Assembly: GCF_004115745.1 (NCBI RefSeq)
Contig: NZ_QXIL01000007.1
Location: 62,001-126,000, forward strand
Direction of reading: 5' to 3'
DNA length: 64,000 nucleotides
DNA from: Levilactobacillus suantsaii
Lineage (GTDB): Bacteria > Bacillota > Bacilli > Lactobacillales > Lactobacillaceae
Shown here: positions 18,014-27,373 of the stretch, piece after piece
Layout of the letters: the number at the start of each line of letters is the position of its first letter
Numbering within the stretch: position 1 is the stretch's first letter
The notes under the pieces: generated by a model
The model's database searches: none
Seen by the model: only the letters and a program-made list of their open reading frames with translations
Told to the model about the DNA's origin: nothing
Made by a program: the position numbers and the translations under genes

Positions 18014-18224
18014 GTATTCCCCACGCATGTGGGGGTGATTCTCAAAGAACATTGCTTGCCTAAAAAGAAATAGGGTATTCCCCACGCATGTGGGGGTGAT
18101 TCTATTTCCCGCCAGATCAGCGATCCGGCTCTTTTGTATTCCCCACGCATGTGGGGGTGATTCCATGCGTTTTAACTGGCCTTTGGTCAACTCCGGGTAT
18201 TCCCCACGCATGTGGGGGTCTAAA
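18014..18224 (+). CRISPR. Type I-E CRISPR array 1, four repeats and three spacers
   Basis: Repeats of 28 bases (start GTATTCCCCACGCATG, end GGGGGTGATTC) are at 18014-18041, 18075-18102 and 18136-18163; a fourth at 18197-18224 loses identity after base 23, as expected for the trailer end. Three spacers of 33 bases each are at 18042-18074, 18103-18135 and 18164-18196. The repeat has the palindromic core of I-E arrays. The array is separated from the cas genes by an MFS and a pyruvate oxidase gene. I found no spacer match in the window with a convincing PAM. Confidence 0.97.
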
Positions 18225-18278
18225 AAAGTGCAGTGGAAGAGTTATTTTCTACTGCACTTTTACTTGATTGAAAAATGA

Positions 18279-18294
18279 TGTTTCACGTGGAACA
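18279..18294 (+). other. parS: parS centromere site, perfect
   Basis: TGTTTCACGTGGAACA between the CRISPR array and the 3' end of the MFS gene. Confidence 0.92.
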
Positions 18295-18299
18295 TGGTT

Positions 18300-19745
18300 C
18301 TATTTCACTGATGCATTTCGTGGGGTCACCATCCACCGGTAAATCGATAAGCCCGTGGCAAGCAAGCACAGGACTAAAGCCAACGTGAAGGCGGTATGCA
18401 ACGCATGAATAAATAAGTCGGGATGGCCAAACGGGTACGTTGAGACCAGGTGCCCTGCTTGATGACTCATCGACGAGAAGAGGACCGTGGTGGCGGTCGC
18501 GATACCAATGACCATGCCGAGTTCTCGGACCAACGCGCTGAGACTGCCGGCGATGCCTAACTCGGTCACGGGGATGGCACTCATCACGATGGTGTTATTG
18601 GGCGCTTGAAAGATGCCGTTGCCCAGGCCACCGGTCGCAATGAAGAGCACCAGGAAAGCAAACGGCAAGCCGACCGTCGTGTTCAGGTAGCCCAACTGGC
18701 TGAGACTGATCAAAGCTAAGCCAATCACGGTAATCAGTTCTGGTCCCACGTGGTCGGTCACTAACCCGGACAACGGGGCAATAACGACTTGGACCAAAGG
18801 GAAGGTCATGAACAGGTAGCCCGCGACGTTAGCCGGAAGATGGCGCGTATTTTCCAAGAAAAAGGGCATAATGACCGAAAAGAACAGGTTGGCCACGAAG
18901 ACCAGAAAGGCCGACAACAAGCTAACGGAGAACTGCGCGTTGGCGAACAAGCGCAAAGCGACCAACGGGTGGGGGCACCGGTACTCCGTGAGTAGGAAGC
19001 TCAAGAAAAAGCAGGGCCCCAAAGCCAAGCCCCAAAGAATAATGGGTTGGGTGAACCCGATCGCTTGGCCGCCGAAAATGCCGCCAAAAGTGGTCGCGAT
19101 GGTGATGAAAAAGAGGCCCGCACCTAACCAATCGATGGCGTCGTCGCTGAAGGTGACATCGTGGGGTAAAATGAAGTGACCATACATCAAGGCAATGATG
19201 CCAATCGGGACGTTCATCCAGAAGATATAGCCCCAGGAGTAGTTGGCGAGAATCAGGCCGCCGATGCCGGGGCCGGCGATGCTCCCCAAAGACACAAAGG
19301 AACCAATCGTACCCAACGCGCGGCCGCGTTCGGTCTTGGGAAAGATTTCCGTGATGATCCCGCTATTGGTGCTCATGGTCATGGCCGCGCCAATTCCTTG
19401 GGTGACCCGGGAAAACAGCAGAAAGGACAGGCCCAGGTTGACGCCGCAAAGAAACGACCCCAGCGTGAACAGCCCCGCGCCCCATTTGAAAATTCGAATC
19501 TTCCCGTAACTGTCACTCATTTTACCGAACAATAGGAGAAACGCGCAGGTCACCAGCAGGTAGATGGACACGACCCACTCGACCTGGTTCATGGGGATGT
19601 GCAATGAGCGCTCCATTACGGGTAAAGCGATATTGACGATGCTGGCGTCTAGCGTAGACATAAACGAAAACAAACAAACGGCCACCAGGATCAACCAGCG
19701 GTGGTGCTGGATTTGCGGGTCGGCCGTAAATGCCAATTGCGCCAC
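18300..19745 (-). CDS. DHA2-family (EmrB/QacA-like) MFS drug exporter
   Basis: The 481-residue membrane protein of about 14 helices has the DHA2 signature LDASIVNIALP in helix 1, the loop GKMSDSYGK between helices 2 and 3, and the antiporter motif region with GPGIGG in helix 5. It would export hydrophobic or cationic drugs using the proton gradient. GTG 19745 is preferred because the AAGGAGG site lies eight bases upstream; the upstream GTG at 19754 is too close to it. It lies between the two CRISPR arrays and reads toward array 1; a pyruvate oxidase gene lies upstream behind its own terminator. Confidence 0.9.
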   Translation of the reverse strand: MAQLAFTADPQIQHHRWLILVAVCLFSFMSTLDASIVNIALPVMERSLHIPMNQVEWVVSIYLLVTCAFLLLFGKMSDSYGKIRIFKWGAGLFTLGSFLCGVNLGLSFLLFSRVTQGIGAAMTMSTNSGIITEIFPKTERGRALGTIGSFVSLGSIAGPGIGGLILANYSWGYIFWMNVPIGIIALMYGHFILPHDVTFSDDAIDWLGAGLFFITIATTFGGIFGGQAIGFTQPIILWGLALGPCFFLSFLLTEYRCPHPLVALRLFANAQFSVSLLSAFLVFVANLFFSVIMPFFLENTRHLPANVAGYLFMTFPLVQVVIAPLSGLVTDHVGPELITVIGLALISLSQLGYLNTTVGLPFAFLVLFIATGGLGNGIFQAPNNTIVMSAIPVTELGIAGSLSALVRELGMVIGIATATTVLFSSMSHQAGHLVSTYPFGHPDLFIHALHTAFTLALVLCLLATGLSIYRWMVTPRNASVK

Positions 19746-19763
19746 GGGACCCACCTCCTTGAG

Positions 19764-19813
19764 GAAAAAAACGAAGATAGCGGACCTGCCACCAACGGGT
19801 GAAGGTCCGCTAT
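19764..19813 (-). terminator. Terminator of the pyruvate oxidase gene
   Basis: On the minus strand an 11-base-pair perfect stem ATAGCGGACCT/AGGTCCGCTAT is followed by a T run. Confidence 0.88.
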
Positions 19814-19842
19814 TTCGCTAACAGTTGCTGACCAGGTTAGAC

Positions 19843-21600
19843 TTAATGGTCGTCGTGGGCCGCTAAGAGTTCACCTAACGAAGGTTGGGCCGTGACGTCG
19901 AGGTGGGAGGCCTTGGCGTAAGCGGCGATCGTAGCGGCATCGTTTTTGGCCGGGTCTAGCGGGACGTTACCGGTGCGAATCGGGTCTTCGCGGTTGATGA
20001 TGGCATTGACCACGATGGGTTTCTGGTTGCCCTGGTCCTGCAGTGTTTCAATCTGGTCGAAGACCTGGGCGACTTCCGCTTTGGTCCTGACGGTAAAGCC
20101 GATGGCGCCCATGGCCTCGGCGACTTTGGCCCAATCGGCGTCGGCAAGTTCTACACCAAAGAGATGCTGCTGGTTTTCAAGCTGTTCTTCGTAAATGACC
20201 CCCAGTCGCGTGTTGGTGAAGACCACGTTGATGGTTGGGAGCTTGTATTTGACGGCGGTGATCAGGTCTTGAACGCCCATCGCAAACCCGCCGTCCCCGG
20301 AAAAGGTCCAGGATTGCGCATCGGGCCGACTCAACGCCCCGGCGATCCCCGCGGGCAACCCGAAGCCCATGGTGGCGTACAGCCCGGAGATAGCGAAACG
20401 CTGGTTCTGGTTGAGTGGTAAGCCGCGTACGGCCCACTCGGACACGTTGCCGGTGTCGACGCCAAACAAATCGTTGGGGCCGACCATTGATGCGACCTGT
20501 TGCATGACGGCCTCGGGGGCTAAGCCGTTGGTCTCATCGTCGGCACGTTCCGCCAGCCAGTTTTCCCAGTTTTGCTTGTTTTGCCGGTTTAAACGTAACC
20601 AGGCCGTTTCTGGCAGGGTTTCCTTAGTCGCAATCATCGCGCGCAAGTAGGTCTTGGCGTCCCCGATAACAGCCTCGTCAATCGGGACCGTTTTGCCGAT
20701 GTCAAAGGCGTTGTTGTTGACCTGGATGATTTTCAGGGTCTTCGGCCACCCGCCAGCAAACGGAAATTCGGACCCCAAGAAGAGAATCAAATCAGCGTTT
20801 TGCACGGCTTCGAACCCCGGTTTGGAGCCTAAACGGCCGGTGGTGCCGATGGCGTTAGCGTGGCGGGTCGGTAAGATTCCGGTCGCCGGGACTGTGTTGA
20901 CGACCGGTAGATTGAACTGCTCACTGAACTGAACCAGTTCGTCGCGGGCGCCCATCAGTCCGCGGCCAGCGTAAATCAGGGGGTGCTTGGCGGCCTTCAA
21001 CAGGTCGAGACTGGTCTGAATCGCCTGCGGGTCAATGATCTGGGTGGTATTCGCGGCCACAACGGTTGGCGTCTTGGTCGGCGTGTACTCGATTTCCGTA
21101 GCGGAGAGGTCGTCCGGTAAGATGACCACGGCGGGACCTTGGAACTGGTACGCGGCTCGAATCGCCTGGTTGATGACGTAAGGAATCTGGGCGGCCGTGG
21201 TGACTTGGTGGTTATAAACGGCCACGTCGTTGAACATTGGTAGTTCGTCCATTTCCTGGAAGAAGTTGGTGTTCATCTGTGCTTGGTCGACCTGGCCGAC
21301 CAGGGCCAACACGGGGATGTGATCCATTTTAGCGTCATACAGGCCATTAAGCAGGTGGATGGCGCCGGGACCGGCTGACCCGAAGGCCGCACTGATGTGA
21401 CCAGTGAATTTCGCGTCGGCCACGGCGGCTAAAGCGCCGACTTCTTCGTGGCGGACCTGGATATACTGCAGGCGGTCCTGTTCTTGGTAGAGGCCCTCAA
21501 TCACGTGGTTAATGGTGCCACCGGGAATCCCATAGATGTGGGTGATGCCCCAGTCTTCGAGCACTTTGACCAAGGCCTGTCCGGCAATCATTTTTGTCAT
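19843..21600 (-). CDS. pox: Pyruvate oxidase (TPP/FAD dependent)
   Basis: This 585-residue enzyme has the three-domain TPP fold: catalytic Glu52/53 in RHEEVGA, a central FAD-type domain, and the C-terminal TPP site GDGGFAMG with the downstream NVVFTNTRLG. It converts pyruvate, phosphate and oxygen to acetyl phosphate, carbon dioxide and hydrogen peroxide, and is cytoplasmic. Length is close to the roughly 600 residues of lactobacillar pyruvate oxidases; a related acetolactate synthase is less likely given the N-terminal IYGIPGGTINHV. ATG 21600 follows AAAGGAAG. It is monocistronic and ends in its own terminator. Confidence 0.9.
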   Translation of the reverse strand: MTKMIAGQALVKVLEDWGITHIYGIPGGTINHVIEGLYQEQDRLQYIQVRHEEVGALAAVADAKFTGHISAAFGSAGPGAIHLLNGLYDAKMDHIPVLALVGQVDQAQMNTNFFQEMDELPMFNDVAVYNHQVTTAAQIPYVINQAIRAAYQFQGPAVVILPDDLSATEIEYTPTKTPTVVAANTTQIIDPQAIQTSLDLLKAAKHPLIYAGRGLMGARDELVQFSEQFNLPVVNTVPATGILPTRHANAIGTTGRLGSKPGFEAVQNADLILFLGSEFPFAGGWPKTLKIIQVNNNAFDIGKTVPIDEAVIGDAKTYLRAMIATKETLPETAWLRLNRQNKQNWENWLAERADDETNGLAPEAVMQQVASMVGPNDLFGVDTGNVSEWAVRGLPLNQNQRFAISGLYATMGFGLPAGIAGALSRPDAQSWTFSGDGGFAMGVQDLITAVKYKLPTINVVFTNTRLGVIYEEQLENQQHLFGVELADADWAKVAEAMGAIGFTVRTKAEVAQVFDQIETLQDQGNQKPIVVNAIINREDPIRTGNVPLDPAKNDAATIAAYAKASHLDVTAQPSLGELLAAHDDH

Positions 21601-21870
21601 GTTCGTTCGCTTCCTTTGGCTAAAAGTCGTCTGTTTAAATAAGACGAGGCTAGCATAGCCGCTAGTGGGGAAGCGGGGGTGGGAAGTGCTGTTGAAAATG
21701 TGACGCGAGCGTTTTATGGGAAAATGAGTGACAAGAAAGCAAGGAGGCGTTGGCTAAGAAACGAGTGGGGCTGGTTCTGGAAATTGATTAACTGGTATTT
21801 GGGTAACGCACGGATTGAAAATCAACCGTGTCTTTTTTGCGTTAAGCACCTGTTGGGTGAGCGATGAAGT

Positions 21871-21954
21871 TATAATTTGGGGAACAAAGGACGAACTAAT
21901 AAAAAATAGCTCTTTGCAAAATTTAAAACGCCGGTCTGACAGGGATTCTTTAGT
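21871..21954 (+). promoter_or_regulatory. CRISPR leader 2 with promoter
   Basis: A TATAAT -10 (21871-21876) precedes a 76-base leader (21879-21954) homologous to leader 1 and of equal length. Confidence 0.8.
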
Positions 21955-22044
21955 GTGTTCCCCACGCATGTGGGGGTGATTCCCACTCTACCCGAATCCG
22001 AAACATAGCGAAGATGTGTTCCCCACGCATGTGGGGGGTGATTT
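21955..22044 (+). CRISPR. Type I-E CRISPR mini-array 2, two repeats and one spacer
   Basis: Repeat 21955-21982 differs from array 1 by A to G at base 3 (GTGTTCCCC). One 33-base spacer is at 21983-22015. The last repeat (22016-22044) has an extra G in its G run and a degenerate end. This array is directly upstream of the cas operon and is the likely original location of the locus leader. Confidence 0.93.
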
Positions 22045-22067
22045 AAAATTTATTTTGGAGGAAAGAC

Positions 22068-22142
22068 ATGTGTGGTGGGCTGTTTTTGATTATGATAGGT
22101 GGATTGCTGCTATGGATAATAATCCAGGTACTTTTGGGGTAA
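22068..22142 (+). CDS. 24-codon hydrophobic micro-ORF between CRISPR array 2 and cas3
   Basis: ATG 22068 is preceded by a strong TTGGAGGAAAG ribosome site ending four bases upstream and encodes 24 residues that begin MCGGLF and are almost entirely hydrophobic, with no charged residue: one membrane helix. It begins 23 bases after the terminal CRISPR repeat and would lie on the leader transcript. Size and character resemble membrane-acting toxins or small membrane regulators. I recognise no homolog. It could be chance, but the ribosome site is better than that of cas3. Confidence 0.45.
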   Translation: MCGGLFLIMIGGLLLWIIIQVLLG

Positions 22143-22171
22143 AGACACAGTTAATCAGAATAAAGTAGTTT

Positions 22172-22207
22172 TATATTCCCCAAATGGCTAACCGAAAGGG
22201 GGTGGTT
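22172..22207 (+). repeat. Degenerate CRISPR-repeat-like palindrome upstream of cas3
   Basis: TATTCCCC at 22174-22181 and GGGGGTGGTT at 22198-22207 reproduce both outer parts of the CRISPR repeat, but the centre is longer and unrelated. It may be a repeat remnant or an independent hairpin in the cas operon leader. Confidence 0.3.
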
Positions 22208-22324
22208 GCAGAATCAAAGTAAAGTGATAGCTCAAAGTAGGAATCGAAGTGACGGCACCTCGAAAAAGAGTTTGAAAAAGTTAGCCACAATTAGCGGAAC
22301 TTACTAGGGGGAGGTGATTGAATC

Positions 22325-25075
22325 ATGGCGTTATCGGCTCAAAGTAGCGCTCTCTGGGCAAAAAAGCGATCGGTGGATGGTCATCACTTATGGTTGCCAT
22401 TGATCACTCATTTAGTGGATGCCCAGAACGTCATTAACTGGTTAATGAATCACTGGTTAGCCGAAGGTCAACGGCAGCTATTGTGTCAATCCTTGTCGGC
22501 GGAAGATTTGCAGAAATTAGTGAAGTTTTTAGGATTTATGCATGACTTGGGGAAGGCCACTGCGGCGTTTCAATTAAAGCCGGCTTACAATGGCGACCAG
22601 GAACTGGATCACGAGTTACGCGACCAGTTGACCTTCAACGGCTTTCAAGGGTTAGATGATGTGGCCTTGGCCCGCAAATCACCCCACGCGCTTGCCGGGG
22701 AAGCCATTTTAGAAAGCTTTGGGGTCCCAGTTGCCATCGGGGCTATCATCGGTGGGCATCATGGGAGGCCGGCCGACCGTCGTCCGCGAAAACAATTACG
22801 GACCTACACCGCGAACTACTGGCAAAGTGATCAGAATGCCGCGCTGCAAGCGCCTTGGCAACAAGTGCAGTTGGAGTTGTTTCACTACGGGTTGTCGTTG
22901 TCTGGTTATCAGCATGTCGCGGAAATTCCGTCAGTGGGACAACCGCAGGCCGTGATTTTGGAAGGCTTGTTGATTATGACAGACTGGCTAGCCTCAAGTG
23001 AATTCTTAGATGATGACACCCAAATGCCGCTGTTCCCGTTAATTGGGGTAGCAGACACATGGCAAGATGTCGATATGACGGCCCGGTTTCAACAGGCGAT
23101 TTTAGCTTGGCGGCGTGAAGATAAGTGGGCGCCCCAAGCTGTTAAAACAAGTTCTGACCCTTATCAAGCCCGGTGGGGGTTTCAACAAAATTCGGTCCAG
23201 AAGGTGATGACAGAAGCAATCAGTCAGACACTTGATCCTGGCATGATGATTGTAGAAGCGCCTATGGGGCTGGGAAAGACGGAGTTAGCGCTGGTCGCCA
23301 CGGAAGAATTGGCTTATAAAACGCAGCGAGATGGGCTCTTCATGGGATTGCCTACGCAGGCAACGACGAATGCTATGTTTGCCCGGGTAAATACCTGGTT
23401 AGCCCAGTTGGCCGACCGCCAAGGTGAAAAGTTACAAATCAAATTGTTACACGGAAAAGCGGAATTCAATGAGTTATACCGGCATTTGCCGCGCGCGACT
23501 AACGTGAATCAAGGACACTCAAATGCTGAAACTGAGCAGGTTGAATCCGTTATGGTGAACGGCTGGTTTTCGGGGAAAAAATAGATTTTAGCGGACTTTA
23601 CAGTTGGAACGATTGATCATCTGCTCTTGATGGGGTTAAAACAAAAGCACCTCTTTTTGCGGCATTTGGGCCTGAGTAACAAAGTTGTCATCATCGATGA
23701 AGTACACGCTTACGATGCCTATATGAATCAGTATTTGTATCAAGCGATTGAGTGGTTGGGTGCGTACCACGTGCCCATCGTGGTACTTTCGGCAACGCTA
23801 CCGAAGGTGAAACGTAACGCGTTACTTCAGGCGTACGCCAAGGGAAAGTATGGCACGAAGCAATTAACGGGGCCGTCGGGGTGGGAAGCGACCCAAGCTT
23901 ACCCGTTACTGAGTCTTTTAGACGGCAAGCAAGTTCGGCAAGTCACTCAATTTGCTGAGGCGGGTCCCCGGCAGGACGTTAAAGTCCAACGATTAACGCT
24001 CGAAGATAATGACTTGATGGCGCATGTGTTGAAACGGTTGAGTGGTGGTGGGGTCGCCGGACTCATCGTTAACACCGTCAAACGAGCGCAGGCGTTAGCT
24101 GATTTGGTTCCAGCTGCTGAAGAGGTCCTGATTCTCCATTCCGCTTTCTTAGCGCCGGACCGTGAAAAACAGGAGCAACGGTTACAAGCGGTCATCGGCA
24201 AACAGGGCAAGCGACCGGCTAAGTTGATTGTGATTGGCACCCAGGTCCTAGAGCAGTCGCTAGACATTGATTTTGATGTTTTGTATACCGATATCGCCCC
24301 CATGGATTTACTGTTACAACGGGCGGGGCGGTTGCATCGGCATCAAATCAAACGGCCACAAGCGCTCCAGACACCACAGCTTTACGTCATGGGGAGTCAA
24401 ACAACGGGTCAGTATGGAGCGGCTAACGAAGCCATTTACGAAAAGTATCTGTTGCTTCGTACGGATTATTTCCTAAATGACACCTTGAAGTTGCCGGCGG
24501 ATATCTCACCGCTAGTTCAGGCTGTTTATGATGAAGCCGCTCCGGTTGAGATACCAGGAATCGAAAAGGCGTTGGAAAATTTTAACCGGCATCGATGTCA
24601 AGAACAAAGGAAGGCCCAGGCGTTTCAAATTGACGAACCAGATTTGGATGCTGATGCGACCATCTTAGGGTGGCTGGAACGGCCACAAGAAGAGGTGGCT
24701 AATGACGATCAAAAGGCGAGTGCTGCGGTACGGGATATCCAAGAAACCTTGGAAGTCATCCTGATTCAACAGACTGCCAAGGGGGATGTTTTACTCGATG
24801 GCCGTCCCTTGAGCCAGGCACCTGATTGGGAAATTGCACAACAGGTTATTCGCTTACCCGCTGCCGTAACACCGGTGTATCAATTAGACCAAACTATTGC
24901 AGATTTGGAAAAACGGACGAGTCGGCATTATGCAGCATGGCGTGAAAGTGTGTGGTTACGAGGAGCGCTAGCGTTGCCGCTCAATGAAACGTTAGAAACG
25001 GATTTGGGAAACTGGCATTTGTCCTACGCAACTACGACAGGATTGCGTTACATAAAGGGGGAGGATTATGGGTGA
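22325..25075 (+). pseudogene. cas3: Cas3 nuclease-helicase, interrupted by an amber codon
   Basis: The reading frame from ATG 22325 encodes the HD nuclease domain (FMHDLGKA, about residues 74-81; GGHHGRP) and Walker A EAPMGLGKTE, then meets TAG at 23582-23584. The same frame continues without shift through ILADFTVGTIDHLL, the DEVH box, LSATLP, GTQVLEQSLDID and QRAGRLHRH to 25075. One substitution (CAG or AAG to TAG) between helicase motifs I and II explains the break. Cas3 would unwind and degrade DNA marked by Cascade. A restart at ATG 23627 would lack the HD domain and Walker A and has no ribosome site. The 3' end overlaps casA by eight bases. Confidence 0.93.
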
Positions 25076-26747
25076 AAAAAGCTTCAATTTAACGACCGAA
25101 CCATGGCTCAAAGTGATTGATCAAGCGGACCACGAGAAAATGGTTTCGCTGATAGAGTTATTTGAAAATGCTCCGGATTACCAACGACTGGCCGGAGATA
25201 TGCAGGCACAGGATTTAGCGGTTTTCCGGTTACTGCTGGCAATTTTGACCACGGTTTATTCACGGGTTGATATGGCGGGAAACGCCTACGATTGGGCTGT
25301 GGCTATTGAACAAGCTGGTTACCAGGCAGAAGCCGAGTTTAGTCGCAAGACGATTCAACGGGGGTTACTGAAAACTTGGCGTGACCTCTACCGAGCCGGA
25401 GCATTTTCAACGGCAGTGACTAAGTACTTACAGCAACAAGCGGACCGGTTTGATTTATTTGGGGAGCGGCCTTTTTACCAGGCAACGACGACTGATTACG
25501 ATGCTTTGGTTCCTACTAAGAAGCGGGTGGCCACGGGAAACGGGCAAGTTGCTATCAAACAGATTAATCGGCAAGTTTCTGAAAGTGGTAGTACACCCGC
25601 CATTTTTGCACCCAAAGCGGGCGATGCTAAGAATACGTTGACCCTGGCCGAATTAACTCGTTGGTTGGTCACCTACCAGAACTTTACGGGAGTGACCGAT
25701 AAAACCAAGATTGAAACGACTGAGAAATTTGCTAATTCGGCGGGGTGGGTCTACCGATTGAGCCCGGTTTTTGCTAACGGAGAAAGTTTGTTTGAAACCT
25801 TGATGTTGAACTTGGTTTTAACGGGGAAACAAGACCCGTACGCCCCACAACTTCCGGTTTGGGAAGAATCAATCGCGGCCCACGTTGCCCGGCGGAAGCA
25901 ACAGGTTCAACCGAATAATTTAGCCGAATTATATACAACTTGGTCACGAATTTTGCATATTGAATGGACGCCGGATGATCATCCCACCATTTTCAGTGCA
26001 GGGTTACCTATTTTTGAAGCCGATAATGCGTTTATCGAACCGATGACGACTTGGCGCCACGATAAAAAAACGCATGCCGACCGACCGGCGGTGAAGGGAC
26101 TCCGGTCGTTAAGCATCGCCATGTGGCGTAATTTTGGGCAGTACGTCAAGGTCAACGAAAGTGCTGCCACGCATGAACCCGGAATCGTGGTGTGGTTGCG
26201 GGATTTAAAGGACCAGAACATGATTCCGGATGACAAGCAATTGGCGCTGATGTCGGTGGGGTTGGTTAGCGACGGAAACGTCACGTCGCAAGCGCCAGCA
26301 GCCGAAATCGTTGACGATATGCGGATTAAAGCAAACGTCTTGTTTGATACTAAGTCGGATATAGGATACTGGCCAGAGCAAATTGAAGATGTCATCTTGA
26401 TGACGCAAACCATCGGTAAAGATTATTATCGGTTCTTGGCCAATGTTGGTCGAATTCGTAACTTAGATGCGACCGCATTTGCAAACAAACTGAGTGTCGG
26501 GTTTTATGACCGCTTGAATGCGCCGTTCAAAGCATGGTTAGCGGGATTAAGTAATCACGATGAACGTAGCGTAAAGGTCAACGAGTGGAAAGAAACGCTG
26601 AGAAAGACTGTGTTCACGGCGGCCACGGACGTTATGCAATCGAGTTCTTCGCGTGATATTACGGGACTTGCGGGGGAAAAGGGACCAGATAATATTTTCA
26701 CCGCTAAAAATTGGTTACAACATAATGTAAAAGTACATCTGAGTTAG
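25068..26747 (+). CDS. casA: Cascade large subunit Cse1/CasA
   Basis: The 559-residue protein begins with the Cse1 signature FNLTTEPWLKV followed by a LIELFENA segment and AVFRLLLAILT, and has the usual family length. Cse1 recognises the PAM and recruits Cas3. The start overlaps the cas3 end by eight bases, indicating translational coupling. No break is visible. In this locus Cse1 would recruit a Cas3 that is broken. Confidence 0.95.
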   Translation: MGEKSFNLTTEPWLKVIDQADHEKMVSLIELFENAPDYQRLAGDMQAQDLAVFRLLLAILTTVYSRVDMAGNAYDWAVAIEQAGYQAEAEFSRKTIQRGLLKTWRDLYRAGAFSTAVTKYLQQQADRFDLFGERPFYQATTTDYDALVPTKKRVATGNGQVAIKQINRQVSESGSTPAIFAPKAGDAKNTLTLAELTRWLVTYQNFTGVTDKTKIETTEKFANSAGWVYRLSPVFANGESLFETLMLNLVLTGKQDPYAPQLPVWEESIAAHVARRKQQVQPNNLAELYTTWSRILHIEWTPDDHPTIFSAGLPIFEADNAFIEPMTTWRHDKKTHADRPAVKGLRSLSIAMWRNFGQYVKVNESAATHEPGIVVWLRDLKDQNMIPDDKQLALMSVGLVSDGNVTSQAPAAEIVDDMRIKANVLFDTKSDIGYWPEQIEDVILMTQTIGKDYYRFLANVGRIRNLDATAFANKLSVGFYDRLNAPFKAWLAGLSNHDERSVKVNEWKETLRKTVFTAATDVMQSSSSRDITGLAGEKGPDNIFTAKNWLQHNVKVHLS

Positions 26748-26764
26748 AGGAGGCGTGAAGCTAA

Positions 26765-27373
26765 ATGGCGACGTATGAAGTTGAAAAAATAACAGCCAAT
26801 ATCATTGGCGAACTCTATAATCATGGCAATCTGAACAAAGGTGTTTTGGCAAGTATCAGGGACTCGGCGACCTTGGTGGGTCCGCGAGCACAGGCGGCTT
26901 GGCCCGTGATGATGATGTATTTGACGCCCCAAATGCTCAGCAAGACGGGACAACCAACACGAGCAGAAACGGCGATCTATACCGCGATGCGACTGTATGC
27001 GATTCATCAGCAAAGTAAAGATCAGTTAGTTTATGGGTCGGCGTTTGATTCAAATAAAGAGCTCAAAGGAAAATCTTTGTTTGTGGCTTTGGCAGAATTA
27101 CGTCAGGATGACGATACCAGAGTTGCGCTTGACCGGCGGGTGCAACAGCTTTTAGGAACGACCAACGTTAACAGTATTATTACCGGGATTACCCACCTTG
27201 TAGGCATGTTGAAAGCTAATAATTGGGCACAGAAAATCGATTATGCGCAGTTGGCCCAAGATTTCCATAGTCTTCAAGCCGGGTACGACCAGGCCAACCG
27301 CGTCCGTTTACGGTGGGGCCAAGCTTATTTTCGACCAGTAGCGACCACTAAATCTGAAGGGAAGAAAAACTAA
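26765..27373 (+). CDS. casB: Cascade small subunit Cse2/CasB
   Basis: This 202-residue, helix-rich protein has the Cse2 pattern: an N-terminal NKGVLASIRDS, central WPVMMMYL and C-terminal basic VRLRWGQAYFRP. Two copies line the belly of Cascade and hold the non-target strand. A GAGGAGG ribosome site ends about eight bases upstream. It overlaps cas7 by one base (TAATG). Confidence 0.92.
   Translation: MATYEVEKITANIIGELYNHGNLNKGVLASIRDSATLVGPRAQAAWPVMMMYLTPQMLSKTGQPTRAETAIYTAMRLYAIHQQSKDQLVYGSAFDSNKELKGKSLFVALAELRQDDDTRVALDRRVQQLLGTTNVNSIITGITHLVGMLKANNWAQKIDYAQLAQDFHSLQAGYDQANRVRLRWGQAYFRPVATTKSEGKKN

Noticed and set aside
21679-21867. 62-codon reading frame upstream of leader 2
   Set aside because: It starts with GTG without a ribosome site, runs up to the CRISPR promoter and has no recognisable features.
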